Source of the DNA: an uncultured Dokdonia sp.
GTDB lineage: Bacteria > Bacteroidota > Bacteroidia > Flavobacteriales > Flavobacteriaceae
Assembly (NCBI GenBank): GCA_937124495.1
Contig: CAKZKZ010000812.1
Span: 1 to 11,460, forward strand
DNA length: 11,460 bases
Direction of reading: 5' to 3'
Part shown: piece by piece, positions 6,926 through 11,460 of the stretch
Numbering within the stretch: the first letter of the stretch is position 1
Layout of the letters: the number at the start of each line of letters is the position of its first letter
Program-made: the position numbers and the translations under genes
Notes under the pieces: generated by a model
What the model saw: only the letters and a program-made list of their open reading frames with translations
The model's database searches: none
Told to the model about the DNA's origin: nothing

Positions 6926-7876
6926 ATGTTTAAAATTTCTAAAGAAGTCAGAACGGGAATACTCGCAATTATTGCATTAGTCATTGTTATAGGCGGTTAT
7001 AACTATCTTAAAGGCAAAAACTTGCTAGATAAAAACAGGAATTTTTATGCGCTGTATGATAATGTAGAAGGACTCACTCCTGGAGCCAATGTAACCATTA
7101 ATGGTCTTACCGTAGGAAAAGTAATCTCTATTAAGTTTGCTGATAAAACGGGGATGTTAAAAGTACATTTTGATGTAGTAAGTGACTTTGAATTTTCAAA
7201 TAAGAGTATTGCAAAAGTATATGGTATTGGTTTTATAAGCGGAAAAAACCTTGCAATTGTTCCAAGCTATGAAGGAGAACTAGCAAAAGATGGTGATTTC
7301 CTTACTTCTGAGATTGAAAATGGTATTATGGAATTGGTGACAGAGCGATTAGAACCATTACAAGCTGTTATAGAATCTGCTGTTAATGATACAGATTCTC
7401 TTGTTAAATCTGTAAATAACGTATTAGATAAAGACTCTCAAAGGAACCTTAAAGATGCCATTGCAAACTTTTCTATAGTTTCTAGGGAATTAAAAACAAC
7501 ATCACGTTCTATGAATGAACTCTTGGCAGATAATAAAGAGAAGTTTAACGGGACAATTACAAACTTTGAAGAGGTGTCATCCAACTTTGCAAAGATATCA
7601 GATTCATTATCTCAAGTAGAAATAGGCACTTTAATATCAAATATTGAAAATTTAGTATCAGATTTTGAAGGAATCGCAAATAATCTTAAATCTGGTGAAG
7701 GAACGGTCGGAAAGCTTTTGCAGGATGATCAAGTTTACGTAAATTTGGAACGTACCACAAAGCAGATGGAATTATTGATGGAGGATATGAGATTAAATCC
7801 TAAGCGATATGTACATTTCTCTCTTTTTGGTAAAAAACCAAAGGAGTATATTCCACCTAAAGATTCGTTACGTTAG
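6926..7876 (+). CDS. MCE-domain (MlaD-type) lipid transport protein
   Basis: A 316-residue inner-membrane-anchored periplasmic protein. Residues 10-28 form one transmembrane helix (ILAIIALVIVIGGYNYL). An MCE domain follows at about 37-115 (YDNVEGLTPGANVTINGLTVG, then GIGFISGKNLAIVP). From about 125 to 290 it is long, mostly helical and coiled-coil-like. It ends in MRLNPKRYVHFSLFGKK, a tail I recognise from Bacteroidota MCE proteins. MCE proteins bind and carry phospholipids between the inner and outer membranes, with an MlaE permease and MlaF ATPase. Neither partner is encoded in this window, so they must lie elsewhere. It follows the amidase by 62 nt and precedes the Fe-S gene by 20 nt, which suggests co-transcription and an envelope role. 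Confidence 0.9.
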   Translation: MFKISKEVRTGILAIIALVIVIGGYNYLKGKNLLDKNRNFYALYDNVEGLTPGANVTINGLTVGKVISIKFADKTGMLKVHFDVVSDFEFSNKSIAKVYGIGFISGKNLAIVPSYEGELAKDGDFLTSEIENGIMELVTERLEPLQAVIESAVNDTDSLVKSVNNVLDKDSQRNLKDAIANFSIVSRELKTTSRSMNELLADNKEKFNGTITNFEEVSSNFAKISDSLSQVEIGTLISNIENLVSDFEGIANNLKSGEGTVGKLLQDDQVYVNLERTTKQMELLMEDMRLNPKRYVHFSLFGKKPKEYIPPKDSLR

Positions 7877-7896
7877 GGGAATACTAACTAACGATT

Positions 7897-9231
7897 ATGC
7901 AATACATACCTAATATTTTATTCTTGATAATCCTTATTCTAGGGATTGGTTTTTTTACAAAAAACATTAGAAAGTTATTTCGTAATATCAAACTCGGAAA
8001 AGAGATAGATAGATCGGATAATAAGCCGATGCGCTGGCGTAATATGGCTAAGATTGCTTTAGGGCAATACAAAATGGTAAAGCGTCCTGTTTCAGGAATA
8101 CTACACGTTGTTGTATATCTAGGGTTTATTATCATTAATGTAGAGGTCTTAGAAATTATTATAGATGGTATTTTTGGTACACATCGTATTTTTGGATTCT
8201 TAGGCGGGTTGTATGACTTCTTAATAGGGAGTTTTGAAATCTTAGCATTTCTGGTATTTGTTGCTGTCATTATATTCTGGATACGTCGTAACATCATACG
8301 ACTTAAACGTTTCTTAAGCCCAGAAATGAAAGGATGGCCTAAAATGGATGGAAACGTAATCCTTTATTTTGAAATGGTTCTCATGACACTTTTCTTAGTC
8401 ATGAATGCAGCAGATTTACAATTACAAACCATAGGAGCAGCTCATTATGCATCTGAAGGTGGTTTGGTAGGAGCTTTTCCTGTAAGTCAGTACATAGCAC
8501 CTTTATTTGAAGGAATGTCAGAGTCTTCACTTATTCTTGTAGAACGTGGAGCTTGGTGGGTACATATTGTAGGAATCTTACTATTCCTAAATTATTTATA
8601 CTACTCTAAACACTTACATATTTTACTAGCCTTCCCAAATACATGGTACGCTAAGTTAAAACCCAAAGGAGAACTTGATAATCTAGAAGCAGTAACAAAA
8701 GAAGTACAGCTCATGATGGACCCTAATGCAGATCCTTTTGCTGCGCCTACAGAAGATGAAGGTGATCCAGAAAAATTTGGAGCTAGTGATGTCCTTGATT
8801 TAAATTGGGTACAGTTAATGAATTCCTATAGTTGTACAGAATGTGGTCGTTGTACAAGTGAGTGTCCAGCAAATCAAACAGGAAAAAAACTATCTCCTCG
8901 TAAGATTATGATGGATACACGGGATCGTTTAGAGACGGTGAGTAAGAATATAGATGAGAATGGATCCTTCCAACCCGATGGGAAACAACTCTTAGATGAT
9001 CATATTAGTAAAGAAGAATTATGGGCATGTACCAGCTGTAATGCATGTGTAGAAGCCTGTCCTATAGGTAGAGATCGCCTGAGTATTATCATAGACATGC
9101 GTCGTTATATGGTGATGGAGGAAAGTTCAGCGCCAAGTGATCTTAACAATGCAATGACTAATATAGAAAACAATGGAGCCCCATGGCCATTTAATCAAAT
9201 GGATAGAGCAAATTGGATTAATGAAAGCTAA
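7897..9231 (+). CDS. Membrane Fe-S oxidoreductase, HdrE/HdrC-like fusion (cytochrome b-like plus 2x[4Fe-4S])
   Basis: A 444-residue inner-membrane protein. About five hydrophobic segments lie near residues 3-20, 66-90, 107-130, 153-172 and 218-246, with histidines H70, H223, H239 and H241 as possible haem ligands, as in NarI/HdrE/DsrM-type cytochromes. A cytoplasmic ferredoxin-like part carries two full CxxCxxCxxxCP motifs, C313/C316/C319/C323 and C378/C381/C384/C388, each for one [4Fe-4S] cluster. This joins in one chain what are separate HdrE-like and HdrC-like subunits. The expected partner is a CCG-domain HdrB-like protein, and one is encoded at 10164. The complex probably passes electrons between the quinone pool and an unknown cytoplasmic redox couple. 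The following gene overlaps its last 11 nt. Confidence 0.87.
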   Translation: MQYIPNILFLIILILGIGFFTKNIRKLFRNIKLGKEIDRSDNKPMRWRNMAKIALGQYKMVKRPVSGILHVVVYLGFIIINVEVLEIIIDGIFGTHRIFGFLGGLYDFLIGSFEILAFLVFVAVIIFWIRRNIIRLKRFLSPEMKGWPKMDGNVILYFEMVLMTLFLVMNAADLQLQTIGAAHYASEGGLVGAFPVSQYIAPLFEGMSESSLILVERGAWWVHIVGILLFLNYLYYSKHLHILLAFPNTWYAKLKPKGELDNLEAVTKEVQLMMDPNADPFAAPTEDEGDPEKFGASDVLDLNWVQLMNSYSCTECGRCTSECPANQTGKKLSPRKIMMDTRDRLETVSKNIDENGSFQPDGKQLLDDHISKEELWACTSCNACVEACPIGRDRLSIIIDMRRYMVMEESSAPSDLNNAMTNIENNGAPWPFNQMDRANWINES

Positions 9232-9595
9232 ACATATTGTCATATTATCTTTTTTTTTATGCTTACAGACATTGGTAAGTGCCCAAACTAGTTGGAGAAA
9301 AGATAGTTTACAATTTAAGGTATATACTCGTGTTTATTATAATACTCATGAACAGGTAGATTCTATAGTTGCTCAGAAAAGTGGATGTAATTATTGTTCG
9401 CAAAAACAAATATTAGCAATACAAAATGAAGCGCTTAGAAGAACAAAATCGGATATTAATAATTCATTGTATAAGAAAAAAGGGGTGCGTCAAATAGCAC
9501 ATTATATAAGAGTAAGTAAAAAAGATTTTGAAAAAATTAACGATACTACTTTTAAAAAAATAAATGTAATAGTCCCCAAAAAAAATAGTTTTTAA
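9221..9595 (+). CDS. Small secreted protein with CxxC motif, unknown function
   Basis: I do not recognise this 124-residue protein. The ATG at 9221 gives a clean signal peptide (MKAKHIVILSFFLCLQTLVS, cleavage probably after VSA at residue 21); an upstream in-frame ATG at 9173 would bury it. The mature part is basic and contains a GCNYC motif (C56, C59) that could bind metal or form a disulfide; no thioredoxin fold is evident. There is no lipobox. The start overlaps the end of the Fe-S gene by 11 nt (stop at 9229-9231), suggesting translational coupling. Its 3' half is extremely AT-rich (27 G/C in 9481-9600, counted by hand), unlike the genes on either side, and may mark an inserted accessory gene. 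It could be host-lineage-specific or horizontally acquired. Confidence 0.7.
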   Translation: MKAKHIVILSFFLCLQTLVSAQTSWRKDSLQFKVYTRVYYNTHEQVDSIVAQKSGCNYCSQKQILAIQNEALRRTKSDINNSLYKKKGVRQIAHYIRVSKKDFEKINDTTFKKINVIVPKKNSF

Positions 9596-9630
9596 TAAAA
9601 TATTGAATAGTAATTTTACAACGAACTTAC

Positions 9631-9666
9631 TTTGACTATTTCTCAAGAAAAGTCAGAATATGTTTA
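9631..9666 (+). promoter_or_regulatory. Possible promoter upstream of the HAD gene
   Basis: TTTG at 9631-9634 and TATGTTTA at 9659-9666 (seven of eight positions of TAnnTTTG) are separated by 24 bp, slightly longer than usual. An imperfect dyad, GACT-TTTCT / AGAAA-AGTC (9634-9654, one bulged base), lies between the two boxes and could be an operator. Together they suggest the HAD and CCG genes can be transcribed independently of the upstream Fe-S gene. The match is suggestive only. Confidence 0.3.
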
Positions 9667-9690
9667 ACAATAAAACAAATAATATAATGA

Positions 9691-10122
9691 ATTAAGGAAG
9701 ATGTAGATAAATTATTAAGTGAGAAATTAGAAAACGGAGAACATATAAGTCCTGTACTTCCAGAAGACGTTAAAAATTATCTCATAGATATTGATGGAAC
9801 TATTTGTGACGATATTCCAAACGAAGAACCAGAGCGTATGCTTACAGCTCAAGTATACCCAGATGCATTAAAAACATTAAACAACTGGTACAGTCAAGGA
9901 CACATCATTTGTTTTTTTACATCTCGTACAGAAGAACACAGAGGATATACAGAAACATGGTTAGAAAAACACGGTTTTAACTATCATAGTTTATTGATGG
10001 GGAAGCCTAGAGGAGGTAATTACCATTGGATTGATAATCATTTGGTGAAAGCAACCCGCTATAAAGGAAAATTTACCGAGTTAGTAGATAAAGAAGTTAC
10101 CATTCAAGTTTTTAAAGATTAG
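9691..10122 (+). CDS. HAD-family phosphatase-like protein with abnormal 5' end
   Basis: A HAD-superfamily hydrolase-like protein of about 143 residues. With ATT at 9691 as residue 1, motif I is LIDIDGT (D33 nucleophile, D35 acid/base), motif II is FFTSRT (T77/S78), motif III is K105 in MGKPRGG, and motif IV is HWIDNH (D115). All catalytic residues are therefore present. The natural substrate is unknown; a small phosphorylated metabolite or sugar is usual. The first in-frame ATG (9838) lies after motif I and would give a dead 94-residue fragment. Upstream of motif I there is no in-frame ATG, GTG, TTG or CTG before the stops TAA-TGA at 9685-9690. An ATG at 9687 lies one base out of frame (ATGAATTAAG), so there is either a one-base frameshift at codon 2-3 or a rare ATT start. 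It precedes the CCG gene by 41 nt. Confidence 0.75.
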   Translation: MKEDVDKLLSEKLENGEHISPVLPEDVKNYLIDIDGTICDDIPNEEPERMLTAQVYPDALKTLNNWYSQGHIICFFTSRTEEHRGYTETWLEKHGFNYHSLLMGKPRGGNYHWIDNHLVKATRYKGKFTELVDKEVTIQVFKD

Positions 10123-10135
10123 ATCATAATAATTT

Positions 10136-10151
10136 CGCTTTCGCGAAAGCA
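10136..10151. repeat. Repeated palindrome TGCTTTCGCGAAAGCG, copy 2 (intergenic)
   Basis: GCTTTCGCGAAAGC (10137-10150) is a perfect 14-bp palindrome. The 16-mer read on the minus strand is identical to that at 5387-5402. Here it sits 14 nt after the HAD stop codon and 12 nt before the CCG-protein start, in a 41-nt gap, where it could act as a protein-binding site or as a strong short hairpin in the mRNA. Confidence 0.75.
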
Positions 10152-10163
10152 GAAACATGCACT

Positions 10164-10955
10164 ATGAGTGAACCACTAAGAGTACCTACCATGGCCGAAT
10201 ATATGGCGCAAGGCAAACAACCAGAAATATTATTTTGGGTTGGTTGTTCAGGTAGTTTTGATGATAGAGCAAAAAAAATTACTAAAGCTTTTGCTCGTAT
10301 TTTAAATAAAGCCAATGTAGATTTTGCAGTATTAGGAGCCGAAGAAAGCTGTACTGGAGATCCTGCTAAAAGAGCTGGGAACGAGTTTCTTTTTCAAATG
10401 CAAGCAGCTATGAATATAGAGGTGCTTAATGGATATGATATCAAAAAAATCGTAACCGCTTGTCCACACTGTTTTAATACCATTAAAAATGAATACACTT
10501 CATTAGGTGGGAACTACGAAGTAGTACATCATACACAGTTTTTAAAATCACTGTTAGATGATGGGCGTCTTACGGTAGAAGGAGGTAAGTTTAAAGGAAA
10601 GCGTATCACTTTTCATGACCCATGCTATTTAGGACGTGCAAATAATGTATATGAAGCACCTCGTGATTTATTACGTAAACTAGAAGTAGAACTTGTAGAA
10701 ATGCGTAAATGTAAAACCAATGGTCTTTGTTGTGGCGCTGGTGGTGCACAAATGTTTAAAGAGCCAGAACCTGGTAATAAAGATGTTAATGTAGAACGTA
10801 CAGAACAAGCATTAGAAGTAAAACCAGATATTATCGCTGCGGGATGTCCATTTTGTAATACAATGATGACAGATGGTATTAAAAGCAAAGAAAAAGAAGA
10901 TAGTATAGAGGTAATGGATGTTGCAGAAATGATCGCTGCTGCAGAAGAATTATAA
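10164..10955 (+). CDS. CCG-domain (Fe-S)-binding protein, HdrB-like
   Basis: A 263-residue soluble protein with two cysteine-rich CCG (DUF224) repeats, as in HdrB, HdrD and LldE/GlpC-type proteins. Repeat 1 has C28, C63-T64-G65 and CPHC (C100, C103). Repeat 2 has C154 (HDPCYLGR), C189-C190-G191 and CPFC (C228, C231). In HdrB such repeats hold non-cubane [4Fe-4S] clusters and reduce disulfides. Repeat 2 is complete, while repeat 1 has Thr where the second Cys of the CC pair should be, at identical spacing (35 residues after the first Cys in both). It is the likely catalytic partner of the membrane Fe-S protein at 7897. The ATG at 10164 was chosen because the ATG at 10157 is in another frame and stops at once. 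A strong terminator follows. Confidence 0.9.
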   Translation: MSEPLRVPTMAEYMAQGKQPEILFWVGCSGSFDDRAKKITKAFARILNKANVDFAVLGAEESCTGDPAKRAGNEFLFQMQAAMNIEVLNGYDIKKIVTACPHCFNTIKNEYTSLGGNYEVVHHTQFLKSLLDDGRLTVEGGKFKGKRITFHDPCYLGRANNVYEAPRDLLRKLEVELVEMRKCKTNGLCCGAGGAQMFKEPEPGNKDVNVERTEQALEVKPDIIAAGCPFCNTMMTDGIKSKEKEDSIEVMDVAEMIAAAEEL

Positions 10956-10984
10956 TACCTTTTAATAAATATATAACGAATATC

Positions 10985-11012
10985 AAAAGGTAGACTTAGG
11001 TCTACCTTTTTT
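10985..11012 (+). terminator. Intrinsic terminator after the CCG-domain gene
   Basis: AAAAGGTAGAC (10985-10995) and GTCTACCTTTT (11000-11010) form a perfect 11-bp stem with a 4-nt loop, ending in six T residues (11007-11012). It begins 30 nt after the stop codon, and the next gene starts 15 nt beyond it. A further TACCTTTT at 10956-10963 could pair with the left arm instead. Confidence 0.85.
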
Positions 11013-11026
11013 ATCAATAAAGTCCT

Positions 11027-11460
11027 ATGTTACAAGATATAAGTACACTCCCTGGTAAATCACGCGTTTGGATATACCAAAGTGACAAAGCCTTTACAGA
11101 TGATCAAGTCTCACAACTTGAAAAAGATCTGTCTACATTTCTTACGTCATGGACAGCACATGGAACAGCACTTAAAGCTGGATTTGAAGTAAAGTATAAA
11201 CGGTTTATTGTAATTGCTTTAGATCAATCACAAGCATCTGCTAGTGGTTGTTCTATAGATAGTCAGGTGCGATTTATTCAATCACTACAAGAAGAATTAG
11301 ATGTAGACTTATTGGATAAAATGAATGTAACGTATTATCAAAATGATCGTATTCACTTCAAAACACTCATTGACTTTAAAAAAATGGTGAAAGATGGCGC
11401 TGTAGGTAAAAAGACCATCGTGTTTAATAACCTAGTGACCAACTTAGAAGAATACAATCA
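11027..11460 (+). CDS. Conserved flavobacterial protein of unknown function (5' part, runs off the window)
   Basis: An open frame from ATG 11027 continues to the window edge (144 complete codons, no stop). It starts MLQDISTLPGKSRVWIYQ, with ASGCSIDSQVRFIQSLQ near residues 70-86 and KTIVFNNLVTNLEEYN at the end. I recall this layout from a family of roughly 150-160 residues found across Flavobacteriia and sometimes labelled 'ABC transporter ATPase'. No Walker A, Walker B or ABC signature is visible, so that label is not supported. It has no signal peptide or membrane segment and is probably cytoplasmic. Because a strong terminator precedes it by only 14 nt, either its promoter overlaps the terminator or it depends on read-through. 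Confidence 0.8.
   Translation, partial: MLQDISTLPGKSRVWIYQSDKAFTDDQVSQLEKDLSTFLTSWTAHGTALKAGFEVKYKRFIVIALDQSQASASGCSIDSQVRFIQSLQEELDVDLLDKMNVTYYQNDRIHFKTLIDFKKMVKDGAVGKKTIVFNNLVTNLEEYN

Noticed and set aside
7884..8297. Minus-strand open frame of 137 codons
   Set aside because: It is antisense to the membrane segments of the Fe-S fusion protein; its composition is that of a shadow frame.
9386..9400. GCNYC motif in the small secreted protein as evidence of a thioredoxin-like redox protein
   Set aside because: The surrounding sequence lacks the thioredoxin fold pattern (no WCxxC, no cis-proline region), so only a generic metal or disulfide role can be suggested.
9632..9660. TTGACT-17 bp-AGAATA, resembling an Escherichia coli sigma-70 promoter
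   Set aside because: Bacteroidota housekeeping sigma factors use TTTG and TAnnTTTG instead; the resemblance is probably chance in AT-rich DNA.
9838..10122. ATG at 9838 as the true start of the HAD protein
   Set aside because: It would remove the DIDGT nucleophile motif and about 49 residues of coding-quality sequence in the same frame.
5387..10151. The two palindrome copies as part of a CRISPR or a transposon end pair
   Set aside because: They are nearly 5 kb apart with ordinary core genes between them, and no spacer array, transposase or target duplication is visible.
10625..11017. Minus-strand open frame of 130 codons
   Set aside because: It runs antisense through the CCG-protein cysteine motifs and across a strong terminator, so it is not a credible gene.

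Overview
The window is AT-rich, dense in genes, and reads as a marine member of the Flavobacteriaceae (Bacteroidota). Supporting signs are no consistent Shine-Dalgarno sequences, promoter-like TAnnTTTG motifs, a Bacteroidota-type LptD and MCE/MlaD protein, and recognisable flavobacterial protein families. A palindromic 16-mer, TGCTTTCGCGAAAGCG, occurs twice. I associate that motif with Dokdonia-like genomes from memory, so the genus is a guess.

Left part (1-2551): the 3' end of a probable 6-phosphofructokinase gene is followed 25 nt later by gap (glyceraldehyde-3-phosphate dehydrogenase) and a perfect 16-bp terminator hairpin. A BadF/BadG-type sugar kinase (N-acetylglucosamine-kinase-like) follows. 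It converges on ridA (minus strand), with a shared bidirectional terminator between them. This part is central carbon metabolism plus a metabolite-repair enzyme.

Middle part (2552-7876): an envelope-biogenesis block. A large LptD-type outer-membrane LPS-assembly protein (minus) is divergent from a secreted N-acetylmuramoyl-L-alanine amidase with a SPOR-like C-terminus (plus), followed by an MCE/MlaD lipid-transport protein. Two mirror-image TAATTTTG boxes lie in the divergent region. They suggest overlapping back-to-back promoters and argue that lptD starts at an internal TTG (5559), not at the furthest upstream TTG.

Right part (7897-11460): a split Hdr-like electron-transfer module. A membrane cytochrome-b-like/2x[4Fe-4S] fusion protein (HdrE+HdrC-like) is separated from its probable partner, a CCG-domain HdrB-like protein, by two genes. 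One is a small, very AT-rich gene for a secreted CxxC protein that I do not recognise; it overlaps the end of the Fe-S gene by 11 nt. The other is a HAD-family phosphatase-like gene whose 5' end is abnormal: the conserved reading frame extends well upstream of its first ATG, through the nucleophile motif, up to back-to-back stop codons, with no ATG/GTG/TTG. An out-of-frame ATG sits one base off. The window ends inside a conserved flavobacterial gene of unknown function.

The points most worth a second look are the broken or non-canonical start of the HAD gene beside the AT-rich insert, the repeated GCTTTCGCGAAAGC palindrome (one copy inside lptD), and the Hdr-like module with one degenerate CCG cluster site. 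I see no CRISPR array, tRNA, rRNA or insertion sequence.
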